Shown piece after piece: positions 1 through 6,798 of a stretch of DNA of 33,026 nt. The stretch is from NCBI GenBank assembly GCA_030612585.1, contig JAUWNP010000032.1:1-33026 (forward strand). The letters run 5' to 3'. Positions within the stretch are counted from its first letter, which is position 1. Every line of letters begins with the position of its first letter. The position numbers were made by a program, and so were the translations under genes. A model generated the notes under the pieces. It ran no database searches. It was not told the origin of the DNA and saw nothing but the letters and a program-made list of their open reading frames with translations. This DNA is from Anaerolineae bacterium. GTDB lineage: Bacteria > Chloroflexota > Anaerolineae > B4-G1.

Positions 1-110
1 TTAGCGTTTCAGAAACAGCGTTGTTAAGTGAGCCAGCACTTGCTGAGGACTGGAACCGACCGGAGGAGGACGAAGCATGGTCATACCTGCAGCAGGCGCC
101 GTCGTCTTAG
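1..110 (+). CDS. MazE-like antitoxin, C-terminal part (runs off the left edge)
   Basis: Frame 3 is open from the window edge to a TAG at 108-110 and encodes a tail with the acidic stretch LAEDWNRPEEDEAW followed by SYLQ. This acidic, Trp-containing C-terminus is typical of small antitoxins paired with MazF/PemK toxins; it is the part that wraps around the toxin. The start and DNA-binding part lie outside the window. The next gene begins at 77 inside this one, a 34-bp overlap usual for coupled toxin-antitoxin pairs. The call rests on tail resemblance and gene order. Confidence 0.6.
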   Translation, partial: SVSETALLSEPALAEDWNRPEEDEAWSYLQQAPSS

Positions 111-144
111 TGCGATTCCCGTTCTCCGACCTGTCACAGGCCCC
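77..144 (+). pseudogene. MazF/PemK-like toxin, truncated after about 22 codons
   Basis: The ATG at 77 opens a frame whose first residues include VVLVRFPFSDLSQA, the beta-strand start of MazF/PemK-type mRNA interferases. Similarity stops at the palindromic repeat at 141-172. The frame stays open to 433, but the residues after the repeat (Arg/Ser/Ala/Val-rich) do not look like the MazF core, which should be near 110 residues with a conserved QI(T/R)S-type strand. I read it as a toxin remnant whose body was lost or replaced at the repeat. The stretch from about 175 to 362 shows no convincing gene on either strand. Confidence 0.5.
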
Positions 145-172
145 GCCACGAGTACTCGTGGTGGCAGGACAG
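141..172. repeat. Palindromic GAGTACTC repeat, copy R1
   Basis: A perfect 16-bp palindrome, CCACGAGTACTCGTGG, lies at 146-161 within a GC-rich unit. Read on the minus strand, the unit matches part of the longer repeat at 31124-31209, including the flanking CTGYCCTGCCACC and GGCGGGGC segments. It interrupts the MazF-like gene. A short ACAG direct repeat (136-139 and 169-172) may be a target duplication, but four bases can match by chance. Confidence 0.7.
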
Positions 173-362
173 ACTCCGGCGATCTCCCGCGCCACGTCTC
201 GCAGGCCGAGAACAATGGTGGCGTGCCCGGCCGTTCTCAGCATGGCCGACATCCGGTTCAGGAAACTCGGGTCCTCCAGCGCAGATCGGGTAGCCGACGC
301 GCCCGTATCCGCCTCAGCCCCGGTCGTGGTGGAGGAAGCGGAGCGGCGGGCTGGAGGCAACG

Positions 363-391
363 TTGACCATAGCGTGGACCTGTCGTATAAT
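363..391 (+). promoter_or_regulatory. Sigma70-type promoter of the vapBC-like pair
   Basis: TTGACC at 363-368 and TATAAT at 386-391 are separated by exactly 17 bases. The next gene starts at 433 with a GAGGTGG ribosome-binding site at 423-429. The spacing and the perfect -10 box make this a strong constitutive-type promoter candidate. No operator-like palindrome is obvious between the -10 box and the start codon. Confidence 0.65.
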
Positions 392-432
392 ACCCCCACA
401 CCCAGCAGTCAGGTTAAGAAACGAGGTGGCTA

Positions 433-726
433 ATGACCATGAGAGTACAAACCGTAATTGATGCGGCCCAGAAACTGTCACTGCTAGAACAGTTGGATTT
501 GATTAGTACCATTTCTCAATCCATACACCGTATCTATCAGCAGGCGCAGCCAGCAGTGGGCTTCTGGGAACCAAAAACGCTTGCGCAGCATATCCAGGCT
601 CAATTGACCCAGCCAGTTACAGACATTGCAGACCTGGTGGCCGACTTTTGGCCCGAGGAGGAGTCTGCCGATGACTTTATCGCGTACATCTATCAGCAAC
701 GGCGTGAGGACCGCTTGAGGGCTTGA
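433..726 (+). CDS. Putative antitoxin (VapB-like role) of a type II module
   Basis: This is a 97-aa acidic, helix-rich protein with no recognisable catalytic motif. Its N-terminal stretch with KLSLLEQLDLISTISQSI resembles small antitoxin or partner proteins that precede PIN-domain toxins. The acidic segment near residues 72-80 (WPEEESADD) would suit toxin neutralisation. Its TGA (724-726) overlaps the ATG of the following PIN-domain gene by one base, so the two were translationally coupled. It has its own promoter and a good ribosome-binding site. Because the partner toxin is broken, this gene is probably an orphan. Function is inferred mainly from position. Confidence 0.6.
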   Translation: MTMRVQTVIDAAQKLSLLEQLDLISTISQSIHRIYQQAQPAVGFWEPKTLAQHIQAQLTQPVTDIADLVADFWPEEESADDFIAYIYQQRREDRLRA

Positions 727-1151
727 TGGACGTCGTCCTGCTCGATACCAACATCGTTTCATTTCTGCTCAAGGGCCTGCCCTGAGTGTAGTCGAAGGGA
801 GACAGCCGGGCCAAGTCTTACGCGCCCCACTTACGAGGTCGGATACTGGCGATTTCGTTTATGACAGTGGCCGAGTTGTTTCAATGGGCCTTCGTTCACA
901 ACTGGGGGGCGCGTCGAATGAGCCAACTGGAAACGAGTCTGCAAAACTATATGGTCTTACCCTTCGACATCGCCCTGTGCCGTTTGTGGGGCGAGGTTCG
1001 GGCCAACTGTCGCGTGGTTGGACGTCCCGTCTCCCCCCAGGATGCCTGGATAGCCGCCACAGCCCTCCAACACCGCATGCCGCTTGTTACCCACAACCCC
1101 GCCGACTTTTAAGCCATTGAGGAACTTGAGTTAATCACGACAGTCACTTAG
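726..1151 (+). pseudogene. vapC: VapC-like PIN-domain toxin, interrupted by a 24-bp insertion
   Basis: The ATG at 726 begins a PIN-domain ribonuclease: LLDTNIVSFLLKG carries the first catalytic Asp and its Asn neighbour. The same frame resumes at 801 with DSRAKSYAPHLRGRILAIS, then MTVAELFQWA (catalytic Glu) and PQDAWIAATA (third catalytic Asp), ending near VTHNPADF. Between them 24 bases at 777-800 were inserted; they keep the frame but bring TGA (783) and TAG (789). A further in-frame TAA at 1110-1112 comes before a plausible original TAG at 1149-1151, since AIEELELIT continues the PIN tail. Three nonsense codons make activity unlikely. The inserted bases resemble other REP-like sequence here. 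Confidence 0.85.
777..800. repeat. 24-bp REP-like insertion inside vapC
   Basis: The segment contains the core CCCTGAGTGTAGTCGAAGGG. It interrupts an otherwise continuous PIN-domain frame, so its limits are defined almost to the base. AAGGG occurs at 771-775 and again at 795-799, exactly 24 bases apart, which would fit a 5-bp target duplication. Related CTGAG...CGAAGG sequences occur at about 1234-1262, 1621-1642 and 31204-31221. Confidence 0.7.
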
Positions 1152-1230
1152 CTCAAGAAAGGTCTGGACGACGGTGTCCAGGACTGGATTGCGGCGGTAC
1201 CTCCTGCCGCCGCCGCCGCTCCCAGCGGCT

Positions 1231-1271
1231 CGACTGAGCCTGTCTTGAGTAAAGCCGAAGGGCTCGCCGAA
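1231..1271. repeat. REP-like repeat near the end of the broken membrane gene
   Basis: The stretch GACTGAGCCTGTCTTGAG followed by AAGCCGAAGGGC shares the CTGAG...CGAAGGG pattern of the insertion in vapC at 777-800 and of the sequence preceding R2 at 1621-1642. It encodes an uncharacteristic Ser/Leu/Lys patch in an otherwise Ala/Gly-rich tail. Confidence 0.5.
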
Positions 1272-1644
1272 GTCCCCATGCCGGCCAGCCCGCCGGTGAG
1301 AACGATCTCGCCCAGCGTCACCAGTCCCGCCACGATCTGCTGCGCGGTAGCCTTCGCCTTGCCCGCGATCTCGCCGATGGCGCCAAAGACGCCCTTGATG
1401 ACGGCGTAGTCTATCGTGAGCAGCGCGCTCGGTACCGCCGCTGCCGTGAGGAACTTGACGACCCCGCCAAAGAGACTGCCGACCTCGCCCAGCCCCGACT
1501 CCGCCGCCACGTGAGCCAGCTTCAGGAGCAGACCGTTGGCAGATTCCAGGAGCAGCATCAGGACAAGCCCTTTGAGCCACAGCCAGAACAGCCAGCGCAA
1601 CTCCCGCACCGTCCCCAGGCCTGTCCTGAGATTGCCGAAGGAGC

Positions 1645-1706
1645 CTGCCCTGCCACCGCGAGTACTCCACTGCGAGAGTACTCTCGTGGCAGGCGTGGCG
1701 GTGAGC
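1645..1706. repeat. Palindromic GAGTACTC repeat, copy R2 (62 bp)
   Basis: This copy starts with CTGCCCTGCCACCGCGAGTA and ends with GGCAGGCGTGGCGGTGAGC; inside is the perfect 14-bp palindrome CGAGAGTACTCTCG at 1673-1686. By eye it is base-for-base equal to R3 (31124-31209) except that R3 carries 24 extra bases. A REP-like CTGAG...CGAAGG segment adjoins it on the left (1621-1642). It separates the N-terminal piece of the minus-strand membrane gene from the rest. Confidence 0.8.
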
Positions 1707-1855
1707 CGGGCCGAATCAGCCTCAGATCAGCCCAGATTTCTGGAAAACCCGCCTTCATGGTGTGTATCTTTGACCATTCCCCACCCCTGTGCCTCTCCTA
1801 CCCTTGCAACCCAGCCTGAATTTGCGAATACTTCGTGACACTATCGCTATAGGTT

Positions 1856-3295
1856 CTACGCGTTGTGTATGATCTGGATTGTCCGAGCCAGTGCGTCAGT
1901 CCCCCCCACGTTTCCAGGAAAGACTACGTAAGGCAAGCCTGGGTACTTGCTCTCCGGCCCCAGCCGCCAGACAGGTACCCCAGGCACGACTTGCCCCAAT
2001 ACTTGGGCTTTGCGCACGCCCAACCCACCTGTCGCCAGATCGCTCGACGTGATGCCTCCTTTGCCAATCAAATACGCAGGGCGAACAGAAAGTCGTCGTA
2101 ACACTTTGACCAACGCCTCCGATACCTGCTGAGCCACGTGCAACTGGGGCACGCCGGGGGGAATCACCAGTTCGCGGCTGGTATAAAGCACTACATCTTT
2201 TCCTTCTTGCAAGCCTCTTTCAATTTGGGCTAACGCCCGTTCGATCTCTCCGGCGCATCTCTGCTCATCTAGTATTTGGGAGACCCGTAACTCCAGCCCC
2301 AACGTGCCGTCCCTCTCCAGTGTCGCCTTCAACTGCTCCGTCGTGCGCTGCACGTAGGAACCAACAATGGTCAGTCCACCAGGCTCGCTATCTTGTCCCG
2401 CCGTTTGCAGTTCATCGGGGGTCAACAGCCCCCGATCCGGGATTCCCCCCCGGACCTTGACGAAAGAGGCCGCTGTACGAAAGAGGAATCGCTTACCCTG
2501 GCTCTCTGCCTGCATCAAGCCCCAGACAAAACACTCTATGTCTCGGTAGGTCACAGCGTTGACGATGATGACCTGGCGGTTTGTTGCCTGGCGCAACTGC
2601 TTCGATACTACATCCGGCCCACCTTCCCGAATATCCCGCAAGCCCACGCTCGCGACCTCGCTGGCCGATATCTGCCCCCTGGTCTTTTCTGCCACCCACT
2701 CTCGCAGATTGGAATGACGATAGCCGAAGGTGGGATCACGAGAAAATTCTGTCTGAGCAGCAGGCGTCAGTTCGGCTCCCGTTTGCACCCAATGGATATC
2801 GTTAATCGTAAAACGACCGCCTTCCAGAAAGAATGGGATGATGATCACTCCGTCGTAGCGTATTCCCAGTTCCGCTTCCAACGTCTGGCACAGCACCGAC
2901 ACTTCGCCCGGATAGTGACCGCGCAAAGTCGAATCGCTTCGGCTTACCACGACTGGCTCTACTTGACGCTTGCGAGCCACCGTCGCCAGGTTGCGGGCGA
3001 TCTCTCGATTCATCGCGGAGGCTTCCCCCAACGGGTAACGACGGGAGTTTGTCAGCACGTAGAAAGTCGTTTCGGCTTCGCCCCAGGCAGTGTCCAAAGC
3101 CTCCGGCGTCCACTCTGTCAAGACGAGTACATCTTGAACTGTCTGGGTTCCCGTGGGATCATCGTCAAGCACGATGACCTTGCGTCCTGATGCTATCGTA
3201 GCCTTCTGGACCTTTACTCGCAGATCTGTTTCGGGCCACTCGAATGGCAACGTCGCCAACAGTTTCTCTTTGCTGATCGGCTTTGATTTCATCAT
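1856..3295 (-). CDS. Four-carbon acid-sugar kinase family protein (DUF1537)
   Basis: This 479-aa protein matches the DUF1537 / four-carbon acid sugar kinase family (OtnK/DtnK type), which phosphorylates 3-oxo-tetronates or related sugar acids with ATP in the cytoplasm. The N-terminal substrate domain has LDDDPTGTQTV (residues 43-53) and SRSDSTLRGH (118-127). The C-terminal nucleotide domain has KGGITSSD (412-419) and VVFPGNVGG (457-465). Length and motif order are normal for the family. It is last in the minus-strand operon, 34 bp after the Gfo/Idh/MocA gene. Two adjacent ATG codons (3295 and 3292) can start it and the ribosome-binding site is weak. With the HpaI-type aldolase at 27194 it suggests breakdown of oxidised sugar acids. 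The exact substrate is not readable. Confidence 0.9.
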   Translation of the reverse strand: MMKSKPISKEKLLATLPFEWPETDLRVKVQKATIASGRKVIVLDDDPTGTQTVQDVLVLTEWTPEALDTAWGEAETTFYVLTNSRRYPLGEASAMNREIARNLATVARKRQVEPVVVSRSDSTLRGHYPGEVSVLCQTLEAELGIRYDGVIIIPFFLEGGRFTINDIHWVQTGAELTPAAQTEFSRDPTFGYRHSNLREWVAEKTRGQISASEVASVGLRDIREGGPDVVSKQLRQATNRQVIIVNAVTYRDIECFVWGLMQAESQGKRFLFRTAASFVKVRGGIPDRGLLTPDELQTAGQDSEPGGLTIVGSYVQRTTEQLKATLERDGTLGLELRVSQILDEQRCAGEIERALAQIERGLQEGKDVVLYTSRELVIPPGVPQLHVAQQVSEALVKVLRRLSVRPAYLIGKGGITSSDLATGGLGVRKAQVLGQVVPGVPVWRLGPESKYPGLPYVVFPGNVGGTDALARTIQIIHNA

Positions 3296-3329
3296 TTACT
3301 CTCATTGAGAATTTACAGACATCGCGGTC

Positions 3330-4409
3330 TCACAAATAGATCACTTGATTCTTGGCTGCCGATTCATAGGCCGACATAGTCGCCGCCAGCGTCTGGAAAT
3401 TATCGCTGGCGACAGTCTCAGGAACACGTCCCTCTCGCAAGCACTCGGCAAAGTGACGTTGTGCAGCGGTGTAACTGGCCTGGTATGCATCCTCCGGCGT
3501 GACGTCAAAGGCAGGACGCTGCCACGTGTCGCTCCTGGTCGTCACTCGCAAAATGTCTCCTTCGTCTGGAAGCAGTTCCACGGTGCCTTCGTCTCCTTCT
3601 AGAGTCACGTGCTCCAAGAGGCTATGCCGTTTTGCCGTCTTAACCGTTGACCAACTAATGTCGATCAAGCCAGTGACACTCCCCATATCAAGAGTCACCA
3701 GGGCACGGTCATCGCCTTTGTAGAGCGGACTTGTTCTATCTATCCGTGCATAGACACTGATTACTTTACCAAAAAGAAAGCGCATAATATCAATCAGATG
3801 GATGCCCCATTCGTAGAGGATGAGATTGTCCATCTCGACCATATACGATTGTTCGATGAACACGGGATGACGACTGCCATCAGGGAGAGGTAAAGCAAAA
3901 TTGCTATGCCGTGCGATACGCATATAACGGGGACGCCCAACCATTCCCTCGTTCAACAAACCCTTGAATTCACGGTACCAACTCCGCCAGCGCCAATTCT
4001 CGTTGATCGAGAATAGAACGTCCGCCCGCTCACAGGCCGCCATCATAGCCTGGGCATCATTGAGTGTGGGGGCAAAAGGTTTTTGACACAGAACGTGTCG
4101 CCCGTGGGCTGCGGCGGCCTCCACCTGCGGACGGTGAATGTGAGGGGCAGTGGCAATATCCACAAAGTCAATATCCTCTTTTTCCAATAACTCGCGATAG
4201 TCACTATAAATGTGCTTTAGCGGGATGCCAAATTCCCGCGCGCAGGCCTCGGCTTTGCTCACAGTGCGATTGGCCAGGGCTACTATTTCCACACCTTCGA
4301 TTTGTTCCCAGGCGCGCAAGTGAAATGGGGCGATGTGTCCACAGCCCAGCAGTGCTCCATGGAGCGATCGGCCTGACTTCTCTGTGACGACTTTTCGTCT
4401 CGCATCCAA
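3330..4409 (-). CDS. Gfo/Idh/MocA family oxidoreductase
   Basis: A 359-aa NAD(P)-dependent sugar or sugar-alcohol dehydrogenase. The Rossmann motif GCGHIA is at residues 22-27, and the family's conserved EKP appears as CQKP (108-111), keeping the catalytic-site Lys but replacing Glu with Gln. The C-terminal half (after about 130) has the expected alpha/beta substrate domain. The start is TTG at 4409: AGGAGG at 4415-4420 lies five bases upstream, and the ATG at 4405 is out of frame. It is the middle gene of the operon, 55 bp after the GH172 gene. It probably oxidises a sugar released by its neighbour; the substrate cannot be told. Confidence 0.9.
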   Translation of the reverse strand: MDARRKVVTEKSGRSLHGALLGCGHIAPFHLRAWEQIEGVEIVALANRTVSKAEACAREFGIPLKHIYSDYRELLEKEDIDFVDIATAPHIHRPQVEAAAAHGRHVLCQKPFAPTLNDAQAMMAACERADVLFSINENWRWRSWYREFKGLLNEGMVGRPRYMRIARHSNFALPLPDGSRHPVFIEQSYMVEMDNLILYEWGIHLIDIMRFLFGKVISVYARIDRTSPLYKGDDRALVTLDMGSVTGLIDISWSTVKTAKRHSLLEHVTLEGDEGTVELLPDEGDILRVTTRSDTWQRPAFDVTPEDAYQASYTAAQRHFAECLREGRVPETVASDNFQTLAATMSAYESAAKNQVIYL

Positions 4410-4464
4410 CGTAGCCTCCTGAATTCGCGCGCGTAGGTCATCTTCCGACCACTCGATCTGATGT

Positions 4465-5538
4465 CTACCGCGGCAGCCGTGCCTCTACCGGCAGCAGTGG
4501 TGGGAACGGCTTATGCGGCTCTGCCTGGTACCAATAAGCAGTACTGGAGTAGTCGTTGCCCAAATTGTTCGCGTGTCCGTGCTCAATGCTCACTCGGATG
4601 GAGCGTTCAAAGTAGATCGGGTCCTCAATGTGGAAACGGTAAAGGGAGTTTTTTCCTTTCCAATGCCACTCCTCTGTGCCGCTGTACACGGTGATGCCGT
4701 GATAAGGAGTACAGAACTCATCCCTTGGACAGTAGGCTGTGTTGAAGTAGTCTTCCGTGCCTGTACCATGCAGCCGAGGCGGCCACGGGTCACCGTCAAT
4801 TACGACCATATCGTCCCCTTCGCCGTACCAATCGTTTTTCTCCCTGGCGAAGCAATCTATATCCAGATGACAACCGGCATAGTGTCCCTTGCCCTCCGCC
4901 TCCAGGATGACATAATTGTCGGCATCGCTGAGGTTGGGAGCGACGTTTATCTCTTGAGCATAGATCTTGTCCTGACAAAACCGGCGTGATGGGTCTCCCC
5001 ATCCGGTGGTGAGGTTTTCCCGCCGCCACTGGGCGTGGAAGCGACCATATCCTTCATCCAGATGATTGTATGCTTCGTGATCGATGTAAAAGTAGAGATG
5101 GAATAGGTCTGCTGTTTCATTGGTCACTTCGATCCGGGCGCCACTGGCGAAGGGCATAGGAAAGAAGCAATTGAACCCGCGTCCGTCCGACGGACTCATA
5201 GTCAGTGGCAGCGACCAAAAGTTCTTGACAATGCTATGTCCAATGCCAAAGAAATCGCCGATGGGAACTTGGACGCTGGGGGTTTCGGCGGGCTCGCTAT
5301 CCCACCACATACGCAGCATCACCTTGCGAGCACAAAGCGGATCGGGGCTGGCCATGGTCATCCAAATGTGCTTGATACAGCCAGCACCTTTGATCTCGGC
5401 GACGATACAAGCCTGCTCCGGTTCAAGCGTCAAAAAGTCACGGTTGCCGCCGCTCCGATCCCAACTGGACACTCGCTCCCGTCGTACTCCGTATCGCAGA
5501 CGTGCCAGGTCAGATAAGGATGAGTTTCCGATTTGCAT
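4465..5538 (-). CDS. DUF2961 / glycoside hydrolase family 172-type enzyme
   Basis: The 357-aa protein has the DUF2961 hallmark GTGTEDYF (residues 258-265) within a double jelly-roll-like sequence, together with IKHIWMTM (55-62) and VPIGDFFG (91-98). GH172 members include difructose-anhydride and arabinofuranosidase enzymes; Glu262 of TEDYF belongs to the conserved acidic site. No signal peptide is seen, so it acts in the cytoplasm on imported oligosaccharides. It is first in the minus operon, expressed from the promoter at 5591-5619 with the operator at 5564-5591. The ATG at 5538 has a strong AGGAGGAGG-type ribosome-binding site. The substrate is not predictable from sequence alone. Confidence 0.88.
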   Translation of the reverse strand: MQIGNSSLSDLARLRYGVRRERVSSWDRSGGNRDFLTLEPEQACIVAEIKGAGCIKHIWMTMASPDPLCARKVMLRMWWDSEPAETPSVQVPIGDFFGIGHSIVKNFWSLPLTMSPSDGRGFNCFFPMPFASGARIEVTNETADLFHLYFYIDHEAYNHLDEGYGRFHAQWRRENLTTGWGDPSRRFCQDKIYAQEINVAPNLSDADNYVILEAEGKGHYAGCHLDIDCFAREKNDWYGEGDDMVVIDGDPWPPRLHGTGTEDYFNTAYCPRDEFCTPYHGITVYSGTEEWHWKGKNSLYRFHIEDPIYFERSIRVSIEHGHANNLGNDYSSTAYWYQAEPHKPFPPLLPVEARLPR

Positions 5539-5563
5539 AACGCGTTTTCCTCCTCCTCGCTTC

Positions 5564-5591
5564 TGATACCGTTATCCTGATAACGGTATCA
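5564..5591. promoter_or_regulatory. LacI-type operator O1 (minus-operon side)
   Basis: A perfect inverted repeat: TGATACCGTTATC (5564-5576), two spacer bases CT, then GATAACGGTATCA (5579-5591). It begins on the last base of the minus-strand -10 box, so a bound repressor would block transcription start. Each arm is itself a near-palindrome around a central CG (GATANCGNTATC), the usual centre of LacI-family half-sites. The site may therefore be one long operator or two abutting ones 14 bp apart. Confidence 0.85.
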
Positions 5592-5619
5592 GAATACCAC
5601 GAAAAAACACTCTCGTCAA
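5591..5619 (-). promoter_or_regulatory. Promoter of the GH172-Gfo-kinase operon
   Basis: Read on the minus strand, TTGACG (5619-5614) and TATTCT (5596-5591) are 17 bases apart. The operator O1 follows at once, and the GH172 start codon is about 50 bases downstream. It mirrors the divergent promoter at 5627-5655. Confidence 0.8.
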
Positions 5620-5626
5620 GACATCC

Positions 5627-5655
5627 TTGACAAACGAGGCGACTCATGATATTAT
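5627..5655 (+). promoter_or_regulatory. Promoter of the first lacI-type gene
   Basis: TTGACA (5627-5632) and TATTAT (5650-5655) are separated by exactly 17 bases, a near-consensus sigma70 promoter. Operator O2 begins on the last base of the -10 box, so the regulator most likely represses itself and any genes read through from it. Confidence 0.85.
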
Positions 5656-5682
5656 GATAGCGTTACCCTGATAACGGTATCA
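5655..5682. promoter_or_regulatory. LacI-type operator O2 (regulator side)
   Basis: TGATAGCGTTACC (5655-5667), spacer CT, GATAACGGTATCA (5670-5682). It has the same 13-2-13 design as O1, the same right arm, and two mismatches in the left arm. The centres of O1 and O2 are 91 bp apart, so looping between repressor dimers or a shared tetramer is possible. Confidence 0.85.
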
Positions 5683-5701
5683 TAAACAGGAGATCTTGTT
5701 T

Positions 5702-6712
5702 ATGCCAGTTACTATCAGAGATGTTGCCCGTAAGGTGGGGGTATCCCCGATCACGGCGTCCCGAGCCTTCAGCGGTACCCACCCTGTTGCCGAGAAAACG
5801 CGGGACAGGGTCTTTCAGGCAGCAGAAGAACTAGGTTATGTTCCTAACCTGCTGGCTCGTGCTCTGGTGCACAAACGAAGCCCCATCATCGGAGTAGTTG
5901 TGCTAGAGCTGATCAACCCTTTCTTCACACATATCCTGGATGCTGTCCAAGCGGTAGCCCGAGAAAAGGGCTATATGATCCTCGTCAACCAATCAGAGCG
6001 TCAGCCAGATACGGAGCGTGCCAGTGTTCATCAGTTCCGCCAGATGCGTGTGGCCGGGGTTCTGATCACACCGGCCACGACAGATCTGGAACACTTGCTG
6101 TTTCTGGAGGCCGAAGGAACACCGGTCGTCGTCGTTGCCCGGCGTCGGGATGATGGCGACTATGTGACGGTTGACGATTTTGCGGGCGGGCGCATAGCCG
6201 GTGAGCATCTGATCCAGATTGGTCACCGCAGGGTCGGTTGTGTTGCCCACGACGAGCCACACAACGTAGCCGTCCAGGATCGTGTACAGGGCTTTCAGCA
6301 CGCGCTACGGGAAGCCGGATGTGTGTTTCTTCCACAGTGTACGATTCACACCGAGTCGCTGCGTATGGCGGATGCGATTCAGGCAGCCGATGCCTTCTTG
6401 GATTTACCAGAAAGGCCTACTGCCGTCTTTGTGACCGCCGACTGCTTGGCCATTGGTTTTATACATCGCTTGCGAGAACGAGGCATGCGCGTACCAGACG
6501 ATGTCGCTGTGGTGGCCTATGATGACATTCGTTACGCCGAGTTTTTGGAGGTTCCATTGACCACTGTGGCTCTTCCCAAACACGAGATGGGACAACAAGC
6601 AGCCCAGATATTGTTTGAGCGCATTGAGGCCAACGAGGCTCACAGCGAGCCACGGCAGGTCATGTTGGAGCCACAGTTGATTGTGCGGGCATCTTGTGGT
6701 GGCCGTTCGTAG
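5702..6712 (+). CDS. LacI/GalR-family transcriptional regulator 1
   Basis: From the ATG at 5702 this is a 336-aa regulator. The N-terminal helix-turn-helix begins PVTIRDVARKVGVSPITASR, and the hinge and periplasmic-binding-like effector domain fill the rest, ending in the family's usual PRQVMLEPQLIVRASC strand. A TTG at 5696 is in frame but lies only three bases from the AGGAG at 5688-5692, while the ATG has nine bases, so I prefer the ATG. It probably binds O1 and O2 and responds to a sugar from this pathway. Ile replaces the common Val in the recognition-helix region (SPITASR), which may help set operator choice. A miniature element at 6711-6776 supplies the end of its stop codon. Confidence 0.93.
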   Translation: MPVTIRDVARKVGVSPITASRAFSGTHPVAEKTRDRVFQAAEELGYVPNLLARALVHKRSPIIGVVVLELINPFFTHILDAVQAVAREKGYMILVNQSERQPDTERASVHQFRQMRVAGVLITPATTDLEHLLFLEAEGTPVVVVARRRDDGDYVTVDDFAGGRIAGEHLIQIGHRRVGCVAHDEPHNVAVQDRVQGFQHALREAGCVFLPQCTIHTESLRMADAIQAADAFLDLPERPTAVFVTADCLAIGFIHRLRERGMRVPDDVAVVAYDDIRYAEFLEVPLTTVALPKHEMGQQAAQILFERIEANEAHSEPRQVMLEPQLIVRASCGGRS

Positions 6713-6776
6713 TTACTATTGAGGTGCAACGCACTTTTGCTACAAGTGCGTTGCACCTTATGGCTGAGTAGTAGCC
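6711..6776. mobile_element. MITE-like element E1 (66 bp, 6-bp target duplication)
   Basis: The direct repeat GTTCGT lies at 6705-6710 and 6777-6782, immediately outside the element. The ends are imperfectly inverted (AGTTACTATTGAG against GGCTACTACTCAG, 9 of 13 equal). The middle is a perfect 15-bp hairpin: AGGTGCAACGCACTT (6722-6736), seven-base loop, AAGTGCGTTGCACCT (6744-6758). The hairpin lies after the lacI stop and may act as a transcript end or stabiliser, but it lacks a U-tract. The ends resemble those of E2 and E3. Confidence 0.65.
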
Positions 6777-6798
6777 GTTCGTAAGGGAATCGGTCGTT

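Larger units (their letters stand above)
1148..1758 (-). pseudogene. Hydrophobic membrane protein, broken by two repeat insertions
   Basis: On the minus strand a start at 1758 encodes MKAGFPEIWADLRLIRPG. The palindromic repeat R2 then intervenes (1645-1706), and a shifted frame (about 1609-1148) encodes a hydrophobic protein with three likely membrane segments: RWLFWLWLKGLVLMLLLE, the GVVKFLTAAAVPSALLTIDY region, and QQIVAGLVTLGEIVLTGG. Near its C-terminus the residues SALLKTGSVEPL are encoded by a second REP-like stretch at 1231-1271. I do not recognise the family; the composition recalls small membrane proteins of secretion or conjugation systems, but this is only an impression. It converges on the vapC remnant and overlaps its tail. 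Confidence 0.5.

Noticed and set aside
1..399. Open frame on the minus strand (132 codons)
   Set aside because: It runs antisense to the antitoxin tail and toxin head and through repeat R1; its residues are Ser/Thr/Ala/Arg-rich with no family motif.
77..433. Reading the MazF-like frame as an intact 118-aa toxin
   Set aside because: Only the first 22 or so residues resemble the family; the part after R1 lacks the MazF core strands and is low in hydrophobic pattern.
2393..3190. Long plus-strand frame of 265 codons
   Set aside because: It is wholly antisense to the well-supported sugar-acid kinase and has no recognisable domain.
6713..6798. Cobalamin or other riboswitch before the larA-corrinoid genes
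   Set aside because: The only structure is the E1 hairpin; no B12-box or other riboswitch core is visible.
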